From assembly GCF_024220585.1 (NCBI RefSeq), contig NZ_JAMXKF010000006.1, positions 189,751-253,750 on the forward strand: a stretch of DNA of 64,000 nt, written 5' to 3'. Positions 9,701 to 17,472 of this stretch are shown here, piece by piece. Both the position numbers and the translations under genes were made by a program. Under the pieces are notes generated by a model. The model saw nothing but the letters and a program-made list of their open reading frames with translations, did no database searches and was not told the DNA's origin. Positions within the stretch are counted from its first letter, which is position 1, and each line of letters begins with the position of its first letter. The stretch is from Dyadobacter diqingensis. Its GTDB lineage: Bacteria; Bacteroidota; Bacteroidia; Cytophagales; Spirosomataceae.

Positions 9701-9928
9701 GGTAGACTTCATCTGATTTTTGCAGATAGCGGTCAAGGGTTACCGGTGGACTTATTAAGATGGCTGAACCAAGCTGACGGCAAAGGTAACAATGATCCGG
9801 ACATGCCTGCAAGTTCAAAAGGGCTCGGACTTATCATGATCAAAGAGATTGCTGCAATTCTGTCTATTGAAATTCTTGTAGAAATACGATCGGGAACGGT
9901 ATTCCGTCTGATTTTTAATATGGAGTAA
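6785..9928 (+). CDS. Hybrid periplasmic-propeller sensor histidine kinase
   Basis: The product has 1047 residues: a signal peptide (about 1-22), a long region of two-component-regulator propeller repeats (about 30-640; GLPQNSVKGI, GFVWFVTESGIVRFDG, GFFWITTNKGLF), a Y_Y_Y-like domain (about 660-750), one membrane segment (about 764-785), a coiled coil, a HisKA domain with H836 in SMSHDIMTPMSF, and a HATPase domain (N-box near 946, GQGLP, GLGLIM). It should sense an outside ligand and phosphorylate LuxR-type regulators. No C-terminal receiver or AraC domain is fused, unlike many HTCS proteins. ATG 6785 is preferred over TTG 6770. It sits between the two cassettes and converges on the regulator at 9946. 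Confidence 0.92.
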   Translation: MLIRLFFVGLFSLQISCCLAQLAQGHYTVNHYSDENGLPQNSVKGIAADQQGFVWFVTESGIVRFDGQHFYTYNKLNLPLKDNRFYALFPSMENMGSKENHGKFYATTDEADYVKVADGRAVVDSFYFEKIKRLRSYKTSSGITFVTSGLPIVQTVPFIANYIIPVAGKQDSYYMCDSSGAKLYEKGHKKITYSFKNGFPANYFLLQQKLYYNHGSGKIARIDAPKAENYPLDGDILTDPSYTAGKSSIQIYWNSINDQVFLYLNKNLYLLSAGKDKTMATELVVKGFDFKTLNIQTIYFNKTDQALFLGSVTQGLYVLRGQPFQTLTTSTDNQIENVFYAQTTYGKDAVLVPRGFIVKKQADGSTQIKRLSGKLQENDKDNRGILTDKKGMHWVKNYQYISRYNPEGDKQLNQWDLHDEIKTIYSAPDGAIWLGLKNLGLFRINILEENPSPKPFLLGKLDDISFITSMTGQKLLVGTEHGLYTVDLITKKAVLVEGTQSMFIKSIYTAEPGQIWITAQDKGIMLFSRNRLVIFPLDKHKYLTASHCLFEDRNGFFWITTNKGLFRAKKSDLLTYAAAYNAGNISEVNRNEFLYEYYDKNAGFLINEFNGGCQPCALRVEGGYVSLPSLNGLVWFVPETIQQAANNGKIYFDKITYNKKSFPGTAGPVNLPVNAQAIRFDFSTPYFGHPDNLNFYWAMVGEGSASVVPDWNPVDSDQLSIYFSSLASGHYTLLVKRVSGFGANNSCIIKLPVIVPKLWYETWIFRLIMLTVFAAAVYVLVRLRTRYLEKSNQALEIKIKDRTQKLENALSDLQQSEKELTRQLTIRSRLVASMSHDIMTPMSFLASAAERIEPMIGQQNYQQASLVGKDVAVSAKRIRLLLENTISYIKTQYKAERIPFGEVMLKDLINQKTDLFTPAIQNQKNKLSNEIAENVSVFSSDHLLPIIIHNIIDNANKFTTNGLIRIYTEQNQGRLHLIFADSGQGLPVDLLRWLNQADGKGNNDPDMPASSKGLGLIMIKEIAAILSIEILVEIRSGTVFRLIFNME

Positions 9929-9945
9929 TTAAAAGTATACAGCCA

Positions 9946-10587
9946 TCACACGCCTTTACTTACCTGCACCTTTTTGTAAAGCTCGATAATATTGCTGACC
10001 TGCATCTTTTCAAAGATCCTGGTTTTATGCGTACTTACTGTGGTAAGCTTCAGATTCAGTTCAAGCGCGATTTCCTTAACCCACTTACCTTGCATCAACA
10101 AGTCCAGCACTTCCATTTCACGCGGTGACAATGTAGCAGGTTCAGTATGCGTTTTACCAAGTACCTTATTGAAAAAGCTGTCGGCCACTTGTTGCTGAAC
10201 CTGTTCGGTCATATACTTTTTGTCATTTAGGACTTGCCTGATAGCAATACCGATCTGATTCATTGGGGAATTCTTAGAAAGAAATCCGTTTGCTCCGGCA
10301 CTTAGAAAGCCCAGTGCATGTTTCTCTTCGAGCTGACCCGTAAAGACAAGTATGCGTACATCCGGCTGTAAGGCCCTGAGGCTGCCAATCATCCCGTAAA
10401 ATTCTCCTCCGGGAATATCAATATCCAGGATAATTAAGTCAAATTTATATGCGGGTTGCAATAAATCAGTTCCCTGTCCAAAAGTACTTACCAAGGAAAC
10501 GACCGAGCCTGAGAAAAGGTCTTCCACAATCATCGCAACTGAACGGGCCACAACCTCGTGATCTTCAATGATTAAAACCTTATACAT
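9946..10587 (-). CDS. LuxR/NarL-family response regulator, canonical (cassette 2)
   Basis: The product has 213 residues. The receiver is complete (E8-D9, D55 in LIILDID, K105), and a LuxR HTH follows (SPREMEVLDLLMQGKWVKEI, TTVSTHKTRIFEKM). It is the equivalent of the regulator at 60-710 and likewise points away from an S74 gene. Its 3' end is 17 bases from the end of the kinase gene, so kinase and regulator converge tail to tail, a close arrangement that supports partnership (inference). Confidence 0.93.
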   Translation of the reverse strand: MYKVLIIEDHEVVARSVAMIVEDLFSGSVVSLVSTFGQGTDLLQPAYKFDLIILDIDIPGGEFYGMIGSLRALQPDVRILVFTGQLEEKHALGFLSAGANGFLSKNSPMNQIGIAIRQVLNDKKYMTEQVQQQVADSFFNKVLGKTHTEPATLSPREMEVLDLLMQGKWVKEIALELNLKLTTVSTHKTRIFEKMQVSNIIELYKKVQVSKGV

Positions 10588-11108
10588 AAAAACAGAAAAA
10601 AATACAGAACTAATTTAAAGGCAAGATAAAACTTATTACTCTAAACTCACCAGTAAGAATGTTGCTAAAAACGCAATCCTGATGTAGTAATAGTTTTGTT
10701 TGAATAGACAATCGTTAGTAACATTACTAGTTACAGTATGAATAAATACTACCAATCTACCAAAACAATGCGATAGCTTTGTTTCATCATGATAGCAAAA
10801 TATACCGTTTCATTTCTAACCTTTTTTAATATGATTTAAAATTTACTCTGCCCCCCATTACCAATTTGAGCCCATCGCTACATAACTACATGGCATCGTC
10901 GCAGACTCAGATTTCTTACCGCGGATACAAATCCAACTTAAACGTTTACACATAGGCGTTTAATGCATTCGTGCAAACATCCGCTGCCGGGAAGCATACA
11001 AAAATGCAACTGATTAATTATTGACAGATATATACCTGGCTAATTTTTAAGCCTGTATACTTCTTCATGCAGCTTATTTCCATTTCTCTATCTTTAAATT
11101 GTATTCCA
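10588..11108. promoter_or_regulatory. Divergent intergenic control region (cassette 2)
   Basis: This 521-base, AT-rich gap lies between the divergent regulator and S74 genes. It contains the inverted repeat GTAAC-N7-GTTAC at 10718-10734 around ACTAGT, and -7-like elements TAGTTTTG (10691-10698) and TAGCTTTG (10774-10781) without a clear -33 TTG. The palindrome of the matching gap in cassette 1 (810-821) is not found here. I see no gene. Confidence 0.35.
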
Positions 11109-12482
11109 ATGAAAGCAAAACAACTACTCACGCCAGCAATGGCAGCAAAAACCTATTTATCGGGTATGATTGCCTTAGGCTTCATGCTCACCTCATCCTC
11201 TGTTTTCGCCCAGGTTAAAATCGGGAGTAATCCGACCATAATCGGCGCCAATCAAAATTTAGAGATTGAAGACGGCAGTGGAACGAAAACTGTTGTGACA
11301 AAAGACAAAGGATTTGTAGGTATAGGCACAAGTGCGCCTATTTCCAGACTGCATGTGCATGAGACCGCTCTGCCAGTGTTCGGATCTACCATTGCTGCTT
11401 TTGGCCGGCCTGGAAACAAACTGTTCTTCTTTGAGACCTCTGCCACCCTCGGAGCCTATAATGGACTGGTGAAAGAGGGAGATTCACATTTGATATTTTC
11501 TCCTGATGGCGATCCATACATTGACGCTGACGCCGGTATGGTTATCGGTCCCTGGAGTGTGAATCCAGCCAGCCCGGGACTGAAGATTATGGAAAGCGGT
11601 AATGTCGGCATAAATGTCGCGAGTCCGTTAGCTCCACTTCACGTTGGATTAACCAAGTCGATCACTTCAAGTGCCGCCTATCTTTATTTCAACATTCAAT
11701 CAGGTGCATTGGTGCCGGCAGCGGCTGGCGCGCAACCGATCAGCATTTATTCAGCAGGCAGCATCGTCTCAGGCAATGGTTTTATGTCAACAAATGGTGT
11801 TATTACCAGTTCTGATGTACGGATTAAAGACATTATCGGCAAAAGCAGCACAATTCAGGATTTGGCTACACTCCGGTCGATTGAAATCACGGACTATTCT
11901 TTAAAAGACAAAGTTCGGTTTGGCAACAAGCAAGTAAAAAAAGTAATTGCCCAGCAACTGGAAAGCGTTTATCCGCAGGCAGTCAGCCGGACCGCCGATT
12001 ACATCCCCAATATCTATGCAAAAGCGCAGCATGTAACAATAGAGGGCAAGTTTGTAACATTAACCCTGGCCAAAGCACCTGAACTCATAGTAGGCGACCA
12101 GGTACGGCTGTACACAAAAAATAATGAGGAGGTATATACAAAGGTTACCTCGGTGACAGGCAACAGCTTCACCATAAATATTGACCAACCCGAATCAGAA
12201 TACTTCGTGTTCGGTAAAAAGGTGGAAGATTTCCGCGCAGTAGATTACGACGCCATAGCGATGCTTAATGTGAGTGCGACTCAGGAGCTTGCTAAAGAAA
12301 TCGAAGAACTAAGAACGCAGAATCTGGCACTTCAAACCAAACTTGTTCAGATTAACGAGCTTAAAGCCGAGAACTTAGCCCGCAAAGAACAATCAGACAA
12401 ATTGGAGGCAAAGTTGGCTAACATTGAAAAAAGACTGGGTTTGTCACCAGAGGAAAATGTCTCTTCCGTTGTAAGAAAATAA
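11109..12482 (+). CDS. Exported peptidase S74 domain protein (cassette 2)
   Basis: The product has 457 residues: a signal peptide ending SSVFAQ, the VKIGSNPTII module, a beta-rich stalk with GFVGIGTSAPISRLHVHE and NVGINVASPLAPLHVG, and an S74 domain beginning SDVRIKDII near residue 236. The S74 domain is split by an inserted beta domain of roughly 60 residues (about 305-370: HVTIEGKFVTLTLAKAPEL to SEYFVFGKKVEDFRAVDYD). A long coiled coil ends the protein. The Ser and Lys of the self-cleavage motif are kept. It is larger than its partner at 994. ATG 11109 gives the best signal peptide; 11067 would add 14 residues. Confidence 0.86.
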   Translation: MKAKQLLTPAMAAKTYLSGMIALGFMLTSSSVFAQVKIGSNPTIIGANQNLEIEDGSGTKTVVTKDKGFVGIGTSAPISRLHVHETALPVFGSTIAAFGRPGNKLFFFETSATLGAYNGLVKEGDSHLIFSPDGDPYIDADAGMVIGPWSVNPASPGLKIMESGNVGINVASPLAPLHVGLTKSITSSAAYLYFNIQSGALVPAAAGAQPISIYSAGSIVSGNGFMSTNGVITSSDVRIKDIIGKSSTIQDLATLRSIEITDYSLKDKVRFGNKQVKKVIAQQLESVYPQAVSRTADYIPNIYAKAQHVTIEGKFVTLTLAKAPELIVGDQVRLYTKNNEEVYTKVTSVTGNSFTINIDQPESEYFVFGKKVEDFRAVDYDAIAMLNVSATQELAKEIEELRTQNLALQTKLVQINELKAENLARKEQSDKLEAKLANIEKRLGLSPEENVSSVVRK

Positions 12483-12753
12483 AAGTCGTTTCTCACAGAG
12501 ACCTAATCAGAGTGATCACCGGATTACGCCCTGAGATTCTACGGCAGAGGTTGTCATTCATGATCTCATGAGCGCACTCCACTTGCTGGCCTTTCAACAG
12601 TAGAATTAGGTTTACCAAACATAACCCAATTAAAAATCAAGGTTGCCTGATAGTTAATGGAGAAGGCAGCTGCTAAACAAGGAGCTAGTTGTATTCTGGA
12701 TTACCATATGGTTTCAGTTAACATCTCCATTTAAATCCTTAAATACAATAAAT

Positions 12754-13449
12754 ATGAAACAACTATTGTCAAAATCATGTGCAGGTTTAAGTCTTGCGGC
12801 TGGATTATTATTATCTTCTTCTGCGGTTTTTGCGCAGGTAAAAATAGGGACAAATCCCACTGTGATCGATCCAGCTAACAATCTGGAAGTGGAAGCTTCA
12901 ACCGCAGGCAGGAAAACGAGTGTTGATAAAACAACCGGACAGGTGACGATAAAAGATGGCACTGAAGGGACTGCTAAGGTTCTAACATCTGATGCCAATG
13001 GAGTAGCTAGTTGGCAAAACCTCACGGCTCCCGATGCACCCGTAATATTTACAGTTGAAAAATCAGGTGGTATCCAGGCTCTCCCAAATGGGAGTATCGT
13101 AAAATCAGATTTTGTAACCTCCACGCTGGACAAAAACGGAAGTTTTGACTTAACGTCAGATTCGTTTACTATTCCCGCTAACGGTACTGGATATTACCAG
13201 ATAGCATCACTTGTCATAACCAATGGTAAGCCACATGCGCTTAATACATACCAATATCTATTTGTCAACGGCGCTAACAGGAGACTCGTTGCCATAGGTA
13301 ATTCTGCTGCCGGATCCGGTGTAGTTGCTTCCGGAAATATCATTGTAAAGTTGATAGCCGGTGATGTAGTAGATCTAAGATACTATACCAATATTAACGA
13401 TGTGGAGGTTGTTGTTAGCTATCTGGATGTTAACATGATAGCTAAATAA
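12754..13449 (+). CDS. Exported modular protein with C1q-like C-terminal domain (cassette 2)
   Basis: The product has 231 residues: a signal peptide ending SAVFAQ, the shared module (VKIGTNPTVIDP, NNLEVEAS, DKTTGQVTI, KVLTSDANG), and a C-terminal domain (about 95-231) with YYQIASLVI, YQYLFVNGANRRL and VKLIAGDVVDLRYY, which fits a C1q-like fold. There is one such gene here against two in cassette 1. It follows the S74 gene after a 271-base gap in which I see no gene or clear terminator. Confidence 0.75.
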   Translation: MKQLLSKSCAGLSLAAGLLLSSSAVFAQVKIGTNPTVIDPANNLEVEASTAGRKTSVDKTTGQVTIKDGTEGTAKVLTSDANGVASWQNLTAPDAPVIFTVEKSGGIQALPNGSIVKSDFVTSTLDKNGSFDLTSDSFTIPANGTGYYQIASLVITNGKPHALNTYQYLFVNGANRRLVAIGNSAAGSGVVASGNIIVKLIAGDVVDLRYYTNINDVEVVVSYLDVNMIAK

Positions 13450-13538
13450 TTAATAAAATCTTCTGATAATAGAACTCTTCTGGTGATCGATCTTGACGAA
13501 ACAAGATTGGGTAAGAAACCTATCAAACCGAATATAAG

Positions 13539-14861
13539 ATGAACAAAACATATATAAGTATCTACCCTACTACCGGTTGGAAGCAACTGATAGTAGTCCT
13601 TGGTCTACTGACTGCCGGCTCTACCTCGCAGGCTCAGGAAGGCAGCTCTGGCAACACCACCATTTTTGGCGGAGCACAAATGACTTTTTTCGGCAATCAT
13701 AACTTCTCTACGGGCGGAGGCGGTACTCAGCCCGGCATCATCAACACGATTCGGACCAGCCCGATGGGTGTGCTTAATTTTGGATCCGCCGCAAATACCG
13801 TCACCGGTGCAGATGATGCGAATTATGTGGATGGGTATGTTCGAAAATTCGGCGCTACATCTTTTGTTTTTCCCGTTGGGGATAACAGTCATTATGGCCC
13901 CTTTGCGGCCGCAGGTGATGGCACCACGGGTGCTTATTTTTTTACAGATCCCAACGCCGCAGTAACAAGTATGCTGCCCAGTGGCAACTATACAGCACTG
14001 CCATCTGGAGCACCCTTCACAACGGCAAGCATAGGTACCGAACTCAATACAGTCAGTACAATCGAATACTGGGATATTGATGGAACCAGCGCAACACCAT
14101 TGACATTAACGTGGGATCCGGGCAGTGCCATCAGCGCCCTGACTTCCGCAAATCTAACCAAACTGACTATTACTGGCTGGGATGGGACAAAATGGGTTGC
14201 AATCCCATCTCTCATCGACGCAGTATCAGTGCTGGGGGGCGCCAGTGCATTTTCCGCAGGATCCATCACCACGGTCTCCCCTATTTCGCCTGACACCTAT
14301 ACAGCTTATACGTTTGCCGCCCGTGTAACACCACTACCGGTTACCTTGGTTAGTTTTAGTGTAATAAAGGAAGGTGAAACTGCCCTTTTAAGCTGGTCAA
14401 CGACTGCTGAAACCAATAGCGACCGCTTTGAAATAGAACGTAGCAAAGACGGTAAGAAGTTTGGAAAAATTGGCACAGTAATGTCTTACGGAGAGAGTAA
14501 GGAATTGAAAAGCTACACATTTACAGACCAGGCACCCCTGGCAGGCGAAAATCTATACCGCCTGAAAATGGTTGACAAGGACGAAACCTTTGCATATAGC
14601 CGAATCAGAAGTGTAAATGTTGATCAAAAGCCAGCGATGGCCATCTATCCGAATCCTACAAGTGACAGAATGCTGATCCCGCGCTATGAACAGATCACGG
14701 AGCTAGGCCTGTACAATAATACCGGCCTACGCGTGCTTCATAGGGATGCGCTCACAGCATCAGGTGTTGACCTTTCTAAACTGTCCGCTGGTATTTATAC
14801 AGTAAAACTTACATTAAAAGACGGTAGTGTAAATAGCCAAAAAATAGTTGTGGTGAAATAG
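13539..14861 (+). CDS. T9SS type A sorting domain protein (cassette 2)
   Basis: The product has 440 residues and is a clear paralogue of the protein at 3513-4838 along its whole length: signal peptide ending STSQAQ, EGSSGNTTIFGGAQMTFF, YVDGYVRKFG, FPVGDN, EYWDIDG, LPVTLVSFSV, and the C-terminal tail from YPNPTSDRMLIP to SQKIVVVK. The LYRLKMVDKDETFAYSRIR motif is almost identical in both. It should be exported by the type IX system. The function of the N-terminal beta domain is unknown. Confidence 0.88.
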   Translation: MNKTYISIYPTTGWKQLIVVLGLLTAGSTSQAQEGSSGNTTIFGGAQMTFFGNHNFSTGGGGTQPGIINTIRTSPMGVLNFGSAANTVTGADDANYVDGYVRKFGATSFVFPVGDNSHYGPFAAAGDGTTGAYFFTDPNAAVTSMLPSGNYTALPSGAPFTTASIGTELNTVSTIEYWDIDGTSATPLTLTWDPGSAISALTSANLTKLTITGWDGTKWVAIPSLIDAVSVLGGASAFSAGSITTVSPISPDTYTAYTFAARVTPLPVTLVSFSVIKEGETALLSWSTTAETNSDRFEIERSKDGKKFGKIGTVMSYGESKELKSYTFTDQAPLAGENLYRLKMVDKDETFAYSRIRSVNVDQKPAMAIYPNPTSDRMLIPRYEQITELGLYNNTGLRVLHRDALTASGVDLSKLSAGIYTVKLTLKDGSVNSQKIVVVK

Positions 14862-14866
14862 CCAAT

Positions 14867-14920
14867 AAATGCAGGAATCTAAGCAGACTAAAAAGGCAGT
14901 ATGCTTAGATTCCTGCATTT
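14867..14920 (+). terminator. Perfect long hairpin terminator
   Basis: A perfect 19-bp inverted repeat, AAATGCAGGAATCTAAGCA at 14867-14885 and its complement at 14902-14920, starts 6 bases after the stop of the T9SS gene. It sits at the same place as the terminator 4849-4880 in cassette 1, but the sequences are unrelated. The 288 bases from 14921 to 15208 hold no gene that I can support. Confidence 0.75.
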
Positions 14921-15208
14921 ATCTTAAAATTGTGGCACAGTCAACGCCACAAAAAACATTTTAATTTGCTGACTGAAATTTTTGCCAGGTAAAAAAAAGG
15001 ATATCTCTAAATATTTCTCACCTAATAATATTTATCTCGAATATCAGTCAGCATGTACTGTTTAGCTCCATACAACTGTTGACTGATTTAGAGCACATAT
15101 TGCCACTACCCACTTTCAGGCTTACGACGATCTTCCACGCAATACCAAGGAAACTATTTGATAACCTTATCGAGAAAGATAAATTTAAACCCTTAATTAG
15201 TAAACACC

Positions 15209-15838
15209 ATGTTAACCATTGCATTGATGGATCAAGATGTCCTGATGCGATTAGGACTGACCATTTTATTAAATGATCATTTTAAAGGAATTAAGATACT
15301 CGAAGCAGATGATTTAAGTCATCTTATACGTGCTCATACAGGCAACACGCCTGACCTTTTTGTTATTGGCAACTATCATAGCTCCAAAAAAAAATCTGCT
15401 CTTACGATCCAAAGCATTAAAGAGCAGTTCCCCCATTCAAGCCTGATCGTATATGATTACAAAAGACATAAGGATATTACCAACGCTTATGTGCAGCTTG
15501 GCGTTCAGGGGCATCTGTTACGACAAAGTATAGGCACTGAGTTCATCGACTGTGTCAAAACGGTCCGGAATAATCAATACTATGTGTGTTCAGATATAAG
15601 CGGAAGTATTTTAAACTCTCTTTTTCAGTTCGACGGCCGACCACGAATGACTGCACGTGAATCCGTAATTGCCGAGCTTCTGTTACAAGGTAAGTCCGTA
15701 AACTGGATTGCAGATGCATTTGAGAGGAGCCCGGCCTATATTAATTTGATTAAACGAAGTATTCTTAAAAAAGCGCAGGTCTCGTCGATATCCGAACTCG
15801 GCGGGGCGATGAAGACTCAGGCCTCCCCTACGCGCTGA
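15209..15838 (+). CDS. LuxR-family regulator with Gly in place of the phosphoacceptor (cassette 2)
   Basis: The product has 209 residues. The receiver-like part starts MLTIALMDQDVLMRLGLTILL and carries FVIGNYHS where the phosphorylated Asp should be (G54). A weak LuxR HTH follows (about 145-200; MTARESVIAELLLQGKSVNWI). It is paralogous to the protein at 4900-5349, which has the same Asp-to-Gly change but lacks the HTH. It probably binds DNA without ordinary phosphorylation control. It is preceded by about 290 bases of non-coding DNA, unlike its partner. Confidence 0.8.
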   Translation: MLTIALMDQDVLMRLGLTILLNDHFKGIKILEADDLSHLIRAHTGNTPDLFVIGNYHSSKKKSALTIQSIKEQFPHSSLIVYDYKRHKDITNAYVQLGVQGHLLRQSIGTEFIDCVKTVRNNQYYVCSDISGSILNSLFQFDGRPRMTARESVIAELLLQGKSVNWIADAFERSPAYINLIKRSILKKAQVSSISELGGAMKTQASPTR

Positions 15839-15888
15839 CCAGATACGACTATCAAAGCATAACCGAATTTGTAAACCTTCCCTATTTG

Positions 15889-15922
15889 TTACCCTGTTTT
15901 ACACCTGCAACACTATAAAAGA
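15889..15922 (+). promoter_or_regulatory. Conserved non-coding block, copy 2
   Basis: Contains TTACCCTGTTTTACAC followed by TGCAACACTAT and AAA, matching 5457-5492 almost base for base. It lies about 165 bases before the start of the regulator at 16086 (about 85 bases in cassette 1). Its conservation in otherwise diverged sequence suggests a functional site. Confidence 0.55.
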
Positions 15923-16085
15923 AGAGCTATTCAACAAAACGCCTTACCAGAAATGAAGCTGGTCGGGCAACTCTTCAAAAATACCGATTTCGTCACATAA
16001 CTGAATCAAGAAACCGTGCTCCCACCTGCGATCCGTTTGCAGTGTTAATCCAATATATTTTAACTAACGATAAGTGAGTCCCCAC

Positions 16086-16649
16086 ATGATAAAAGTATTG
16101 CTCTTGATTAAAAATGACGTCTTTAGGATGGGCATCACCGCCAGTCTAAAAGAATATTCACCAACCACTGAGATTACAGAAACTGGTAGCTGGGTTCAGA
16201 TAAATGCCCTAAGCAGACAATCCTTCTATGATTTAATGATTGCCGACATTTGCCTTTCGGACATAAAAGTCGCCGGCCAGATTGATGGGCTTCGAAAAAT
16301 TCTTCCCCGCCTAAAAATCATCTTTTTGGGTAATGAGGACGAAAAGGTAATCGGGATTAACTACATCAAGAAGGGAGCAGACGCAGTACTTTCCAAGGAG
16401 ATGAACAACACAGAATTTCAGTCTGCCTTTGCAACCGTTCTGAGCGGTAGAAAATATGTGTTCGAAGGCATGAGAGATCTCATCTTAAAAGATTTTTGCG
16501 ATAAGGACACAATCAATAAGCTCTCAACAAGGGAATCCCAGATCGTGCAGCTGCTTATCAAAAGAAAGCGTACCGTAGATATTTATGGCGAGTTGATTCT
16601 GGCAGCGTCTGCCGTCAGCACAATAAAAAGCAAAATTTACAAAAAATGA
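16086..16649 (+). CDS. LuxR-family response regulator with altered pocket and frameshifted C-terminus (cassette 2)
   Basis: The 187-residue product is the paralogue of the regulator at 5577. It begins MIKVLLLIKNDVFRMGI (acidic pair replaced by I8-K9), keeps D54 (LMIADIC), and has an HTH starting LSTRESQIVQLL. The frame stops in the last HTH helix at IYKK-stop after a run of six A (16641-16646). With one more A it would continue as MNVGNIIDLQA to 16681, aligning with KVTNVIELIS of the paralogue. This is a one-base deletion, a slippage site or a sequencing error. ATG 16086 matches the paralogue start; an upstream frame extension to 16074 would add four residues. Confidence 0.72.
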   Translation: MIKVLLLIKNDVFRMGITASLKEYSPTTEITETGSWVQINALSRQSFYDLMIADICLSDIKVAGQIDGLRKILPRLKIIFLGNEDEKVIGINYIKKGADAVLSKEMNNTEFQSAFATVLSGRKYVFEGMRDLILKDFCDKDTINKLSTRESQIVQLLIKRKRTVDIYGELILAASAVSTIKSKIYKK

Positions 16650-16681
16650 ATGTAGGAAACATCATCGATTTACAGGCATAG

Positions 16682-16995
16682 GTTTCCTCTCCTCACTATC
16701 GCAGCCGTGTGGGATAACTCCATTCCAGCTTAATGCGATTTGCCAGACGAATACCTCATTAGATCACTAGACAATTTATCCGTTTGCTAGCCCAAATCAG
16801 AATGATTTCCGATAGCAATGTTTGTGTGCGGAAAGGCCGATTTTACAAGAAAAAAATATCTGATACACCGCAACTGGTGAATGAATAAACGTTCTTGGCT
16901 ATTCCACATATACTTTCAATCTCACCAATCTGATTTCCCACAATTGACCTGGCACGTTTTTGTTTAAAGCTGCTTATCAACTTAATCATGCTACT
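16682..16995. other. Intergenic stretch, nothing recognised
   Basis: This 314-base stretch separates the duplicated sensory cassettes from the stress-type genes. I see no gene, hairpin or clear promoter in it, so the end of the cassette region cannot be fixed by any repeat. Confidence 0.4.
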
Positions 16996-17382
16996 ATGAG
17001 ATCGAACGATGAAGACCCGGAAAATGAAGAATCAGGTGGGCCAGGTTTTATTACCGGGCTTTTGGTAGGTACTGCCATCGGAGCTGTTGCGGCACTGCTT
17101 TTGGCTCCTAAGTCTGGTGAGGAAATCCGTCAGCAATTAAAGAGCCTTGCCGAAGACCAAAAATACAACCTTAAAAACAAATGGGACCTGGCAAAAGAAA
17201 AAGCAGGTGATGTTGTGAACTCGGCAAGAGACAGGATAGATTCAGCGGCCCAACAGGCCAGTAGTTCCGTAGATGTCTATGCTGAAAAGGCTGTGGATAA
17301 AGTAATTCAGCTGGCCGAGGATACAAAATCCACGGTTGACAAATTCAAAAAAGGGAACGATGAGTCGTTGCGACCACATTGA
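16996..17382 (+). CDS. YtxH domain-containing protein
   Basis: The product has 128 residues. After an acidic head comes one hydrophobic segment (about 18-38: GFITGLLVGTAIGAVAALLL), the typical YtxH motif APKSGEEIRQQL, and an amphipathic helical, Lys/Asp/Ala-rich tail like those of LEA-type stress proteins. YtxH proteins are membrane-anchored and general-stress induced in Bacillus; the biochemical role is unknown. ATG 16996 is preferred over TTG 16960. It is convergent with another stress-type gene. Confidence 0.85.
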   Translation: MRSNDEDPENEESGGPGFITGLLVGTAIGAVAALLLAPKSGEEIRQQLKSLAEDQKYNLKNKWDLAKEKAGDVVNSARDRIDSAAQQASSSVDVYAEKAVDKVIQLAEDTKSTVDKFKKGNDESLRPH

Positions 17383-17411
17383 TGGCTTTTGGACGTCTGT
17401 GTAGTGCACAA

Positions 17412-17463
17412 CAAAATGCTGAATAGGTATTAGCCCGAACTAATAAATCTATTCAGCATTTTG
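17412..17463. terminator. Bidirectional terminator between convergent genes
   Basis: CAAAATGCTGAATAG at 17412-17426 pairs perfectly with CTATTCAGCATTTTG at 17449-17463, a 15-bp stem with a 22-base loop. It is placed between the stops of the YtxH gene (+) and the stress protein gene (-), so it could serve both. Confidence 0.65.
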
Positions 17464-17472
17464 TACAATGTT

